A DNA stretch of 64,000 bases from Takakia lepidozioides (lineage: Eukaryota; Streptophyta; Takakiopsida; Takakiales; Takakiaceae): NCBI GenBank assembly GCA_030704615.1, contig CM060732.1:5270001-5334000 (forward strand), read 5' to 3'. The notes beneath the pieces were generated by a model. It was given only the letters and a program-made list of their open reading frames with translations, did not search any database and was not told the origin of the DNA. A program made the translations under genes and the position numbers. Shown here piece after piece: positions 12,001 through 19,929 of this stretch (the first letter of the stretch is position 1; every line of letters starts with the position of its first letter).

Positions 12001-12708
12001 TGTTGAAGCCAAGAAGAAGTTTCAGGCCATCCTTAAGACCCACAAGTGAGTTGTCTAGGACAACTGTGACTCTAACATTGATTGTCAGAACAATCCTGTA
12101 GTGGTTTGTGTTTACGGATAGCTTGACCAAAATCAGTCCTCAATCCCTCTCTCCCCTTTGTTTTTCATCTAAGGCGTCAAGAAAGTAGGAGCTTGCAGAG
12201 CTCAACATGTGGGTCTGAAACTATTTTATTGGTGCATTATGAATTGCCGAGATAAGGAATTTAAGGAGAAGTCCAAGCAGCTCAAGGGGGGCATGTCTGC
12301 TGAGCTTGCTAAGGCTGTAGGTGGAAGAAAGGTACTGGTGGTGTGCAGTTGTGTACGACACGTCTGCTTTGATGGCTGATCGTGTGCCCATCTATCATCT
12401 TATCATCAGTATGTGAATTTGGCAATGACTGACTTTCCCCAAAATTTCCAGCGTTTTGGTAGTCAGATTTCCTTATAACATCATTCAGGCTCCGGTTGCA
12501 GAAATGGAGAGCTTGTCTCAAGTGGTGAATGAAGGACAATGCAACATTAGCAATATATTATGTGTTTAATTGGGTGGATTCAATGGAGCTTTATTGTGGA
12601 GTTGAATCTGATGGTGCTGCTGGCATGCAGGAGAAATTGACCCGGGAATCAGCTCCACCTGAGCTGAAGGGCATGTCCAAAGTCAAGGTCCAGAAGAAGG
12701 CCCAGTGA
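1..12708 (+). CDS. GRV2: RME-8/GRV2 (DNAJC13-type) endosomal protein gene, 3' part, multi-exon
   Basis: RME-8/GRV2 proteins are large peripheral endosomal proteins that work with Hsc70 in clathrin and retromer dynamics and, in plants, vacuolar sorting. The assigned exons are 1-82, 867-1035, 1381-1500, 1727-1922, 2738-2844, 3760-3944, 5161-5325, 5671-5857, 6082-9937, 10309-10339 and 10748-10890; less certain ones lie near 11651-11746, 11847-12045 and 12631-12708 (stop). Splice phases agree at every junction from 1 to 2844 and from 3760 to 10890. Family hallmarks are seen in order: the LYLPEGL...GPESFMG...EVIWN block, the YPELAG...NERFPNYQINDPVGFL block, and two further IWN-type repeats (AIWTADVR, LVWDEATR), each followed by a GG-F helix block. 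The 5' end lies outside the window. No J domain is visible where the family has one. The identification is firm; the C-terminal exons are less so. Confidence 0.85.
83..866 (+). other. RME-8/GRV2 intron
   Basis: This 784-bp intron has donor GTAATT and acceptor TTGGCAG. Short open frames inside it show no recognisable domain, and splicing straight across it keeps the reading frame, so they are not counted as exons. Confidence 0.6.
867..1035 (+). CDS. GRV2: RME-8/GRV2 exon
   Basis: The exon encodes ILEIVAYLTKANRIAMAHLY and then LGAFEILLWKLL, ending HLLQ. This aligns in order with the RME-8 block that contains an acidic or basic YRTGIFFF-like motif and a THLKQ-like motif just ahead of the first IWN repeat. 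Acceptor is GGCAG and donor GTCTCT. It starts with one base completing a codon and ends in phase 0. Confidence 0.75.
1381..1500 (+). CDS. GRV2: RME-8/GRV2 exon, lead-in to IWN repeat
   Basis: This 120-bp phase-0 exon ends LYLPEGLIMKLMSE, equivalent to the LLPEALV-x-YLE element directly before GPE...IWN in the family. Acceptor is GCTGGCAG and donor GTATTT. Confidence 0.8.
1727..1922 (+). CDS. GRV2: RME-8/GRV2 exon with IWN repeat
   Basis: The exon starts GPESFMGLLDSEQDAPEVIWN, a textbook IWN repeat of RME-8 proteins, and continues to PLAYPELAG. It ends after one base of a codon, before donor GTAAGC. That phase fits the two-base start of the exon at 2738. Confidence 0.85.
2738..2844 (+). CDS. 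GRV2: RME-8/GRV2 exon after the IWN repeat
   Basis: It encodes FYLQNLLDNERFPNYQIND and PVGFLTSLMV, matching the family pattern YLRNLCD-x-x-RFPNWPI-x-DPV. In RME-8 homologues the DnaJ domain follows this block almost immediately. Here the exon ends in phase 0 at donor GTGAGC, and the next phase-compatible exon (3760) is not a J domain. Confidence 0.8.
3130..3391 (+). other. possible extra RME-8/GRV2 exons, unproven
   Basis: Two stretches could be exons: 3130 to about 3229 (open frame containing NNIDQLFDRELFMAQG, followed by a GT) and about 3285 to 3391 (containing DIRSVVWALQGLEEMISL before donor GTGAGT). Their phases do not fit cleanly between the exons ending at 2844 and starting at 3760, so they are listed only as candidates. 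Neither contains an HPD motif. Confidence 0.25.
3760..3944 (+). CDS. GRV2: RME-8/GRV2 exon (helical region)
   Basis: It encodes AHLLDSFPQLLLSSDVES and onward to RRFCGAYT, between acceptor TTTTTTCAG and donor GTAAGC. It starts in phase 0 and ends with two bases (AG) that join the single base at 5161. It corresponds to the armadillo-like stretch after the J domain in animal homologues. Confidence 0.7.
4066..4912. mobile_element. PIF/Harbinger DNA transposon remnant
   Basis: The left end GGTGCCATTCACACC follows TAA (4063-4065). The right end contains GTGAATGG followed by TAGG and then TAA (4913-4915). The two ends are imperfect inverted repeats around CCATTCAC, and a 3-bp TAA duplication is typical of PIF/Harbinger insertions. 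The 847-bp length is too short for an autonomous element. A minus-strand transposase fragment lies inside. Confidence 0.65.
4490..4780 (-). pseudogene. PIF/Harbinger transposase fragment (DDE_Tnp_4 type)
   Basis: PIF/Harbinger transposases cut and paste DNA with a DDE RNase-H-fold domain. This 96-residue frame carries IIDSTHIKIEKP, DYFNNNKDHSIQLPAIVDW and VLAYQDLS. These match the family pattern of an Asp in a GAIDGTHI-like motif, then YYNRKGFHSI...AVVD, then VGYPGSVHD. The glycine before the Asp and the PGS motif are altered, and the rest of the enzyme is absent. It is therefore a relic. It lies antisense inside an intron of the RME-8-like gene. Confidence 0.65.
5161..5325 (+). CDS. GRV2: RME-8/GRV2 exon
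   Basis: It encodes DDNVSEASVTFSLSVLSL and ends LEIISS plus AG. Phase links to both neighbours are correct (AG|G on the left, AG|A on the right). No separate domain is recognisable; this is a serine-rich variable part of the helical solenoid. Confidence 0.65.
5671..5857 (+). CDS. GRV2: RME-8/GRV2 exon
   Basis: It encodes AGRQLLRDDIRWRKGFWWAL, then CSAAGDVV, ending LVIRE in phase 0 before GTTTGC. The pattern of an ILWYLL-like segment agrees with the part of RME-8 upstream of the third IWN repeat. Confidence 0.7.
6082..9937 (+). CDS. GRV2: RME-8/GRV2 large exon: two IWN repeats, inserted domain, Pro/Ser tail
   Basis: A single 3856-bp exon runs from an AG at 6080-6081 (phase 0, reading WDPLQALYLPLLLLAISS) to donor GTGAGT at 9938, leaving one base. 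Numbering from 6082: IWN-type repeat AIWTADVRTEL lies at about residues 92-102 with VVGGMFM after it. QTLLQLLPVDLLSTLARDP and LVWDEATR (about 462-505) follow, then YLGGFFVDQFIRDPG. All of this matches RME-8 order. Residues around 835-960 include VTIVNASVAFPKAQISDF and GSVIVDFEVHF, a pattern not typical of RME-8. From about 1080 the protein is Pro/Ser-rich and probably disordered. Several helices are armadillo-like. The exon is intact with no internal stops, so the gene is probably functional. Confidence 0.85.
10309..10339 (+). CDS. GRV2: RME-8/GRV2 micro-exon
   Basis: This 31-bp exon joins in phase to both sides and encodes (V)DNLGLKSEDG(S). Acceptor is GTACGCAG and donor GTAAAG. Confidence 0.6.
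10748..10890 (+). CDS. GRV2: RME-8/GRV2 C-terminal exon
   Basis: The acceptor CTCCTAG leaves the phase needed by the micro-exon. The exon reads FQLISGAPCVDRLASLERSL and then NFLETLYEG to donor GTAAGG. The helical pattern is compatible with a solenoid end, but no close family match is recalled. Confidence 0.6.
11119..11250 (+). repeat. TRIM 5' LTR (132 bp)
   Basis: It runs from TGTTGAAGG to TTCTGACA. It differs from the 3' copy mainly by a 13-bp length difference just upstream of the tRNA-like part and by scattered substitutions, so the insertion is not recent. Confidence 0.9.
11160..11229 (+). ncRNA. tRNA-like sequence in TRIM 5' LTR
   Basis: A box TAGCTCAGTGG (11165-11175) and B box GGTTCAATCCC (11208-11218) are canonical pol III internal promoter elements with tRNA-like spacing. 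The 3' end reads GCCCGACCA, like a CCA end. The acceptor stem does not pair well and the anticodon loop is short, so it is not a functional tRNA gene. Confidence 0.6.
11251..11263 (+). promoter_or_regulatory. TRIM primer binding site (initiator tRNA-Met)
   Basis: TGGTATCAGAGCC is complementary to the 3' end of plant initiator tRNA-Met, the usual primer of TRIM and Copia elements. It follows the LTR with no spacer. Confidence 0.85.
11328..11472 (+). repeat. TRIM 3' LTR (145 bp)
   Basis: It starts directly after the polypurine tract and ends TTTTCTGACA, followed by the second CCTGG. Confidence 0.9.
11380..11451 (+). ncRNA. tRNA-like sequence in TRIM 3' LTR
   Basis: A box TAGCTCAGTGG (11387-11397) and B box GGTTCAATCCC (11430-11440) are both identical to those of the 5' copy. 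CCCA/TGGG could pair as an anticodon stem. The 3' end is AAGCCCGACCA. Confidence 0.6.
11651..12045 (+). CDS. GRV2: probable RME-8/GRV2 C-terminal exons (approximate)
   Basis: Two exon-like stretches are seen. The first reads LVQKYALQPQLRYELMCAW and LLLTDEL up to a GTTTGT at 11747. The second, after TTTTAG at 11846, reads GKFAAAALILVPEALWQSL and ends AKKKFQAILKTHK before donor GTGAGT at 12046. The coding character is good, but the phases do not join perfectly, so an exon or boundary is misplaced. A 12-bp tandem duplication (GGTATCCAAAGC) precedes the first. No domain is recognised. Confidence 0.45.
12631..12708 (+). CDS. GRV2: probable last exon of the RME-8/GRV2 gene
   Basis: After CATGCAG the frame reads EKLTRESAPPELKGMSKVK and ends QKKAQ then TGA. 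A similar Lys-rich piece at about 12257-12320 (EFKEKSKQLKGGMSAELAKA) may be the preceding exon. The basic tail is not diagnostic. Confidence 0.4.
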   Translation, partial: EKLTRESAPPELKGMSKVKVQKKAQ

Positions 12709-13497
12709 GACTTATAGTGTCATCCTTTCTGATACCCGTCCATCTTTCTCAAGTTTTGGCCAGAGTATCACCATTTTCATCCATGCTCTCTTAGTTACCC
12801 CTCCTTATTAACCCTTGTCATAGATAAGGTGGTCCCATTTTGTCAGTTTTTTAGGAGAAAATGCCTGCTTCCTAACTCTTATGCCCAGGTAATCAGATCA
12901 GGCTGTTGTAGAGATCAGTAATTGTCACGTCACCCTTGTAAAAGAGAATTTTGGCAAGAGATCGTCGCCTGGGGATTATGAGCAGTGGAAGTAGAGGGAG
13001 CAAGACAAAAAGGGGAGAACTGCAGAGCTTTTAGAATATTAGGATGTCTTTTCTATCCACTTGCATCTCCACCAGCATCTCCTGTATGGTTCCCATTCTT
13101 TCAGGACAAAAATTTCACAATTTGGAGCTTGTGAAATGAGTGAGCTCCGTCAGTCAGTGCCGAGTTTGCACATGTCTCAGATGAAATTTGTGGATCCATT
13201 TGTGTGAGTAGAAAAGCACGTTTCTGCACCCTGAATCACAATTGCACTAGTCAGTTGATACAGCTGCCATTGAAAGAAACTTTAGGGTGTGAACTTTGAT
13301 ATCTGGATTTTAGGCCATATGGTGGTGGTGTCAGCTTTATCAAGTACTTAATATTGGGCTTCAATGTAAAGTGGCACTAAACGTGACAAGCTTTTAGATA
13401 GATCTGCTCAAAGTGGAATGCCCTTCAGATTCAGGTTGGCCCAACAACCTCATAAAATATATGAAATTTGCCAATAATGTGTTTTTGCTCACCTCCC
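12709..13497. other. 3' flank without recognisable features
   Basis: No gene, repeat or domain is seen here. It probably holds the 3' UTR of the RME-8-like gene and the edge of the retroelement nest. Confidence 0.4.
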
Positions 13498-13507
13498 TGT
13501 GAAGCCT

Positions 13508-14049
13508 TGATTCCGGCGCTATGGGTTTGTTCCCCTTCCTCTACCGGACTTGACCCTATCTGGGGAATGTAGTCGGTAGAAGGGCCTTGCAGAGAAGACG
13601 GAATCTTACTAAGAGGACGCCATAGACTCAAGCCTCCAAACACTTTCTTCCAACCACTCAAGCTCATCGTTACGCCCAACCTACACTCGCATAAGACTCA
13701 AAAGCCACCACCCTCACTGCCACGGCAGTGAGGTTTAAATAGTATTAGGTCATAATCTAATCCTAGTGCCGTGTGGCACTTACACATAGGTCCACCAGAT
13801 GCCCTCCCAGCACAGCCATAGAAAGAAGCAAGATCACCCAGTCCCATCCTAATCTGATCCTAAACTAGCTGTTAGAATAAGACAGCCCCTAATAAAGGCA
13901 TCAGTTGTTGCCAGCTCATCCTCATGCGCAAGGTGTAAGTCCATCCAGCCTTCATCCTGGCTTCGTCCATCCCTTAAATCATCCGGAGCGCATCCCTCCT
14001 CCGTTCATCCATGTCGAAAAGTAAGGTGAGAAGGAATCCCAACTCTACA
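13508..14049 (-). repeat. solo LTR (minus), inverted copy of the LTR at 18240
   Basis: Read on the minus strand it starts TGTAGAGTTGGGATTCC and ends GCGCCGGAATCA, 542 bp, closely similar along its length to 18240-18780. It is flanked by 10-bp direct repeats TGTGAAGCCT (13498-13507 and 14052-14061), with two bases between the second repeat and the LTR. No polypurine tract precedes it. A solo LTR therefore fits better than a 3' LTR of the neighbouring integrase fragment. Confidence 0.7.
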
Positions 14050-14520
14050 TATGTGAAGCCTGTTGGGGCCACAAGAAACCGCGAGCTCTTGCGAGTGATG
14101 AGCTCAGGGAGAACAAACTGAAGACTATCCAAAACAAGCTACACACCCGGCACACAAGGGATGAAAAAACCTAGGGAAGAAAACCTCACCCTGCAAGCTG
14201 GGTGGAGGACAAAACATCCCATAGGAAAAACCCCGAGTGCTACAAATGGTGCAGAAAACTAGCACGAAATTCAAACACTACTCTAAAGAAGAGCCTGCCA
14301 TAGTGCGAGCTGTCCGAGCTGTGGGGGTGAAGATCACCTGACGGTTCTCAACATTCAAACATGTTAGATATATCAAAAGTAAGAGTGCATGGAACAAGTA
14401 GTGAAACATGAATGGAGCTAGCTAAGTGAGGAGTAGAGGCGGGAGCAAGACATACTGCCTGCCAGGAAGAATATCAGAGATAAGGTAAGGGCCATCAATT
14501 CTTCGTTTGGCCTTGGAAAT

Positions 14521-16600
14521 CTACTTACCAGGCTGGAGTCTCACACAAACAGAATGACCTACCTTGAATGACTCAGAATACACAACACGGCGGTTGTAAT
14601 TCTTTGCCTGAGCAGCTTGAGCAAACACAATGTTAGATTTGGCAGTTTCCCTCAAACTACGCCGTCTAGCATCCATGGAAAGCAAGAAGGCTTCCCAATT
14701 CTCAGGCTTAGTAGCCGAGACCTGCAGCCAGGAGATATGCAAAGGGGTTCTACATTTCCTACCATATAAAAGTTCAAAAGGTGAGAGTTTGGTACTGGCA
14801 TGGATAGAAGTCATGTAGGCAAAGAGCAGAATAGGCACAACAGTATCTCATTCAACAATGAGTGTGCCATTCTTCTCAAGCATCTGGCATATAGTTTTGT
14901 TAAATCGTTCTGTCAAACCATTGCATTGGGGATTGTAGGGAGCAGTAACGGCATGCTTAGTGTTGAGATTAAATAAGACAATCTCCATAAGTTGGTTGCA
15001 GAACTCTGTACCTTGATCCGTGAGGATTTCCAGAGGGCAACCATGACGAAGAATCACCTTATCAAAGAAGAATTGCACCACCTCATCACTATCCTTAGCA
15101 ACCAGAGGTCGGAGCTCAACCCATTTCGTTAGGTAGTCTGTGGCAACCGCAAGGTATGCATGGCCCTTGGACGTGGATTTAAGGGGTCCGACTAGATCTA
15201 AGCCAACCCTGACAAATGGTTCAGTCACTGGAATAGGCTATAAAGGCAAGGGAGCTTCGCTTCTAGGTAGGATGGTCTTAGCATGACATGGCACACACCT
15301 TGCAATGAAAGCTGAGACATCTTTAACTAAGCCTTTCCAGTGGTACTGCTCCTGTAATCTCTTGACAGTTTTAGCAACCCCCAAATGGCCAGCATAAGTA
15401 GAAGCATGGTATAATTCGAGCAAAGCAGGGATAGCGGACCTAGAAGGGACTTCCACAGCAGAGGTACCTTCCAAAGCAGTAACTCTGAACAATCTCCCTT
15501 CACTTTCCCGGTGGCTGGGTAAGTGATAATTGACTTGCCTCATGAGCAGCTTGGATATTCCACTAAGGTGGGTGTCGGTTTTGCACCTATGGAGAAGAGC
15601 ATCGTATAATGGATCATCCATGCCTACATCACTCATGGCCACACAACAGCACGTTAGTGCAGGCGAGAAGAAAGTGGCAGCCCCCGTTCTCTTCCTTTCG
15701 GAATCCTGACTTCATTTTCAGTTGGTTGCCTATGAGGAGGCAAGCAGGCTGTAAGGCACAGCTCAGTCCCTCGGTCAGGAAACAAACCAAGGCAGGCGCA
15801 AGACAAGATGAGCAAGTCGAAGGTAAGGGAAAGTACCAGACCAATCTGCAGGATGCCAGACAAAAATTCATGCCAATACCAGGGGAGATTCAACCAACAT
15901 CAAATTGTAGAAGATCCCAAGTGTCAAGCAAATCTGGAGGAACATAAGGATAATCCAGTAAATGACACAAGGCATAGGGGTCAGAAACAGGTACAGTGGG
16001 TGAGGGAGAGCGTGCAGCTGGGGAGACTAGATCACTTAAGGTAGTGTAAGGGGCAGGGATTTTGGATTCGCCTCGAGTCAAAGCATCAACATTGACATTA
16101 TCCTTCCCACGCTTGTAGCCTTGCAAAATGAGAGCCCACCTAGCTAACCTGCCAGTGAGTTCACGAGGGGTTAGTAAGGCTTTTAAAGGTAGATGATCAG
16201 TTTCAATGGCAAAATGACAGCCATGTAAATACTGCCTAAAATATTTAACTCCAAAGATAACGGCAAGGCCTTCCTTCTCTGTGATGGAGTAATTACGCTC
16301 ATGTTTATCAAGGCAGCGAGAGGCATAGGCGATGGCATGCTCCTGACCATCTTGAACCTGGCTCAACACTGCAGAGATAGCTAGATCACTGGCATCAGTT
16401 TGCAAGAGAAACGGCAAGGTAAAATCAGGATAGGCAAGCACAAGTGCAGAAGTTAGTGCAATTTTGAGCTGTTGGTTTGAAAAGTGTGTGATATGGGCAT
16501 GTGGTGGGGCAGTTGGAGGGGCTCTTGGACCCATTCTATTATTAGGTCCTAGCTTCGGTCCTCTCCCCACTTGGAAGGGCTGCTTAGATTCCCTTGTCAT
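14521..16600 (-). pseudogene. Ty3/gypsy pol fragment: RNase H and integrase
   Basis: Read right to left: RNase H at 16600-15890 (LLQTDASDLAISAVL, IAYASRCL, ITEKEGLAVI, ETDHLPLKALL); integrase zinc-binding part at 15642-15238 (YHASTYAGHLGVAKTV, CVPCHAK); integrase core at 15228-14848 (VGLDLVGP, ILTDQGTEF, NGLTERFN, so all three DDE acidic residues are present); and post-core at 14838-14521 (SPFELLYGRKCRTPL, FKVGHSVCVRLQPGK). These blocks are separated by stops or frame changes. Reverse transcriptase, protease and gag are missing. It is a dead fragment of a Metaviridae polyprotein. Confidence 0.85.
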
Positions 16601-16772
16601 GCCATATTGGTCCTGTTTCTATTTCACTTGGGATTCCGAGCGGATATGCTGGGCAAATTGACCTTCGCTGGACATTTCACCCTCCCTACTCGAGCAATCT
16701 ATTTGATATTTGAGTAGTGAACACCATTGATGGTTGCTGCAATCTAGCTCCCCCTCCTAGTGGTGAGATTGA

Positions 16773-17348
16773 TTGGATCATTCACTCCTCCTTGTTTTGG
16801 TCCCTCGTGCCCCTATGGCCATGTTGCAATTTGATCTTGGAGAGTGGTCCTGGATGGACGCCAAACATACCTCTTTTGTCGGTTATTCAGCCAAGATGGG
16901 TTATACTCTACAACGCCCTCCCCCCCCCCCCCCCCCCCCCTCGTACCAATGTCTGGAACAAGAAACAGAATCTCCTTATTCCACTTTCCACCTGGAAGCT
17001 GATTTGGAAAGATGTAGTCTGGCAGAGAGACAGGGCTGCAAAACTATCCGGCTTTTGTGGAAACTGGCAAACCACATTCTCCGTATCCGCTCCCCGAGAA
17101 ATGTTCAGGATTTGTGTCCTATCTGCCCTCTGAATGTGCCCGAGACTGTTGAACACTGTCTTTTTCAGTGCCCCCTCGCAAAGACTGTATGGGGGTTAAT
17201 TACTTCTTTCTATTCTCGCTGGCACCCTCTCCCTACTCTTCTTCTGAACTTGCATATTCTACAATTCTACTCCTCTTTTTTTATCTGGACTTGCCTTAGA
17301 GCACATTCTTTATGGCGCATTTGGAAAAATAGGTGTTCTCATCTTTGA
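16773..17348 (+). pseudogene. LINE C-terminal zf-RVT domain
   Basis: The second half reads IRLLWKLANHILRIRSPRNV, then CPICPLNVPETVEHCLFQC, PLAKTVWGLI. This is the plant zf-RVT pattern (WKL...CPLC...ETVEHLFFECPFA-x-W) found after the reverse transcriptase of L1-like elements. The first half is separated by a 20-base poly(C) tract at 16921-16940, which probably shifts the frame. The reverse transcriptase is missing through 5' truncation. Confidence 0.75.
16921..16940 (+). repeat. poly(C) tract, 20 bases
   Basis: An uninterrupted run of 20 C within the LINE fragment, preceded by CAACGCCCTC. Such runs are length-unstable and hard to sequence. Confidence 0.95.
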
Positions 17349-17889
17349 GGGGAAATGCCCCAGCATCAAATTGATTATGTCTAACATATACTCAGATCTG
17401 ATGACTGATTGGAGAAAAGCTTGGATCTCTCTGTTGGCAACCACATGCAGGTGCTCTGATTGAAGAAGAACGCAATTTTTTCAAGCCTTCAACCACTCCT
17501 AGGCCAAGAACAACATTCTCTGCACCCGCCTCTCAGACCTTCAGATCTCCTGGCACGACTACCTCCCCGAAGAATGGGGGTCCTTTGCCGGAGGCTGATG
17601 ACCTTGATGTGAATTGGCACCACCCCAAGGAGCGTGTGGCCAAAATCTAAACTCACCTGGAATTTTAGCCTTAATTTTCACTCATGTTCTCTTCTCCTTG
17701 CTTAGCTTGTTACCTCTTTTCTCGTTGCTCTAGTTGTTTCTTCGTGGTCACGGAATGGTATCCCCTAATACGCTTTATGGCTTGTTCCGAGGGGTTATTT
17801 TTTCCCGTCCTTTTTTAATTTGATCAACAGGGCCTCTGTCCCTTTTTTCTTAAAATTAAAAAAAAAAAGAAAAAAAGAAAAAGTGAGTG

Positions 17890-18239
17890 GTACAATTGAA
17901 GAGCATTACTGGCTACAGGGAGCGAGAAAGAGCGGCTCCATGCCAAATGGCTCGCAAACCAAGGGCTGAGGTGGCGATTCATCTTGGCGGCTGAGAGGTA
18001 GGGTGGCAATAATGGAAAGGACATGGACGCCAGTTTGGCTATTGGCTGGGGCCACCATTGCTGGGCTGGCGATTACATATAGGGTAATGCCCTGAGTGGA
18101 GGCATTCCCGGATTTAAGGGCCTGACGCCGAGGGTGGTAGCCCCAGGGGAATGCCCGAAAATCGGGGAATGAGGGCATTGACAAACCACTTTGAACTCCA
18201 TTCAACACCTTGGCCTTGCCTGTAATATGCGTTGAGGGA
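17890..18239. other. unassigned sequence between LINE tail and LTR
   Basis: A 100-residue minus-strand open frame crosses this stretch but shows no recognisable motif. It may be a continuation of the Ty3/gypsy element that the LINE interrupted, or the insertion flank of the + strand element. Confidence 0.3.
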
Positions 18240-18780
18240 TGTAGAGCTGGGATTCCTTCTCACCTTACTTTTCAACATGGATGAACGGAGGAGGGATGCA
18301 CTCCGGATGATTTAAGGGATGGACGAAGCCAGGATGAAGGCTGGATGGACTTACACCTTGCGCATGAGGATGAGCTGGCAACAACTGATGCCTTTATTAG
18401 GGCTGTCTTATTCTAACAGCTAGTTTAGGATCAGATTAGGATGGGACTGGGTGGTCTGGCTTCTTTCTATGGCTGTGCTGGAAGGGCATCTGGTGGACCT
18501 ATGTGTAAGTGCCACACAGCACTAGGATTAGATTATGACCTAATACTATTTAAACCTCACTGCCGTGGCAGTGAGGGTGGTGGCTTTTGAGTCTTACGTG
18601 AGCGTACGTTGGGCGTAACGGTGAGCTTGAGTGGTTGGATGAAAGTGTTTGGAGGCCTGAGTTTGTGGCGTCCTCTTAGTAAGATTCCGTCTTCTCTGCC
18701 AGGCCCTTCTACTGACTACATTCCTCAGATAGGGTCAAGTCCTGTAGAGGAAGGGGAACAAACCCATAGCGCCGGAATCA
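18240..18780 (+). repeat. 5' LTR of + strand Ty3/gypsy element
   Basis: It starts TGTAGAGCTGGGATTCC and ends GCGCCGGAATCA directly before a tRNA-Ala primer site. It contains a strong hairpin-forming stretch CACTGCCGTGGCAGTG near 18559. It is 541 bp, and the inverted relative is at 13508-14049. Confidence 0.85.
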
Positions 18781-18798
18781 TGGTGGAGATGCGGGGTA
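18781..18798 (+). promoter_or_regulatory. primer binding site for tRNA-Ala
   Basis: TGGTGGAGATGCGGGGTA is complementary over 18 bases to the 3' end of eukaryotic tRNA-Ala (...TACCCCGCATCTCCA plus CCA), and it abuts the LTR end CA. The match is from memory of the tRNA sequence. Confidence 0.7.
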
Positions 18799-18990
18799 AC
18801 TAAAATCGTTGACAGAGGATTTAGCGGGTACGGAACACCTGAGAACAGTAGATTGGGTACGGGGGATCCTGCATGATTGCAGGGAGAGGAAGTGGCAAAA
18901 TGGCGGCTGGTGTCTTGCGCGCAAGGAGAGAGAGAGAAAGTTTGCCTACTCGTGTTCTTCTGTGTTTTGAGAGTTTAGCACGCAAGCACC

Positions 18991-19911
18991 ATGGCTTCCA
19001 GTTCTGAGCGTGGTTGGTTTGAACTTGATCAATTCGAAGGCCCGCGCTTGAAGCAAACACTGGCATTGGAATCTCGCTATATTTGCGAGCTTGCACGCAA
19101 CCTGTTGCCTGAGCAGTTGGTTTTTGTTGATTATCCGGAGGGAGAACCCATTCCGCGCCCTGAGCTCCCGCTGGACACGCCTTCGGAGTTCTGGGCCAAA
19201 ACCTTTGAGGAAACCGCGCGCAAGGAAGCCTGCAAACCCATACGCACCAAAGCGGAGCAGAGGGAGCAGAGGAGGCGCATTCGCAAATCTCTTCAGGGGG
19301 CCTATGCTGCGCGCCTGCTCCTCAAACTTCACTCCAGGGAAGTCACTCTACAAATCCCCCTTGCTAGTGCCAAGGAGCAGTTGGAGAGTGGTGAGAAGCT
19401 TAGTTGGGCTGTCTTGGGCATTCCACAATTCTCTGTGAGTAGAGAATTGGGTGTGGAGCTAGAGAGCTTCCTGCCTCCTGACAAGCCGAGCCCTCTACGC
19501 TTGTGGGAACTGGTTAAGGGAGGAACATCTATCCTGCTTGCTAATTTAAGACCTCGAGTTCCGCCAGCCCCTACCCGGGATCCCACTTGGGAAGAGCTCA
19601 TCATGGGTATCCCTGACTCTGAGTTTCCTTTTTGTCCCAGTGATGTATTGATCTTTCCGGGGGTGTGTTTTCGGCGTGAAACGGTAGGTCTCTACAAGGC
19701 CGAAGAAGCTCAAACATATCCTACACACACGCTGTTGGTGAAAGAGAAAGTGGTGCGCAACATTGTGCGCGTGGCTTTTTGGCTCAAGGGAGAAGAAGAA
19801 CTGTGGGCATTCTTGGGAGAAGGAGTGTACCTACTGCACAAGCACCGCTTCATCACCTCTCACTGTGTGTCTGGGTGGGACTCGCAGCTTAGTGCTCCTT
19901 CGGACAGGTAG
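18991..19911 (+). CDS. extra ORF upstream of gag in Ty3/gypsy element, unknown function
   Basis: An intact 306-codon frame starts ATGGCTTCC at the end of the leader and ends TAG. The protein starts MASSSERGWFELDQF. It has an Arg/Lys-rich helix near residues 80-110 (RTKAEQREQRRRIRKS) and ends WAFLGEGVYLLHKHRF then SHCVSGWDSQL. No retroviral gag, envelope or enzyme motif is seen, and there is no signal peptide or membrane segment. Its position between primer site and gag, and its intact state beside a broken gag, suggest an element-encoded accessory protein or a diverged N-terminal gag domain. The function is not known. Confidence 0.6.
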   Translation: MASSSERGWFELDQFEGPRLKQTLALESRYICELARNLLPEQLVFVDYPEGEPIPRPELPLDTPSEFWAKTFEETARKEACKPIRTKAEQREQRRRIRKSLQGAYAARLLLKLHSREVTLQIPLASAKEQLESGEKLSWAVLGIPQFSVSRELGVELESFLPPDKPSPLRLWELVKGGTSILLANLRPRVPPAPTRDPTWEELIMGIPDSEFPFCPSDVLIFPGVCFRRETVGLYKAEEAQTYPTHTLLVKEKVVRNIVRVAFWLKGEEELWAFLGEGVYLLHKHRFITSHCVSGWDSQLSAPSDR

Positions 19912-19929
19912 TCGTGTCCTTCTCTTCTC

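Larger units (their letters stand above)
16640..17886 (+). mobile_element. 5'-truncated LINE with poly(A) tail
   Basis: The 3' end of a non-LTR retrotransposon is recognised by a zinc-binding domain typical of plant LINE C termini and by an A-rich tail at about 17852-17886. It interrupts the minus-strand Ty3/gypsy sequence. The 5' boundary, between 16600 and 16720, is not sharp. Confidence 0.7.

Noticed and set aside
13508-18780. The two inverted LTRs as ends of one element spanning 13.5-18.8 kb
   Set aside because: LTRs of one element are direct repeats, the left copy lacks a polypurine tract and has its own flanking duplication, and the right copy has a primer site pointing rightwards.
18821-19604. 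Minus-strand open frames opposite the 306-codon ORF
   Set aside because: They overlap an intact sense ORF in a retroelement and show no motif of their own.
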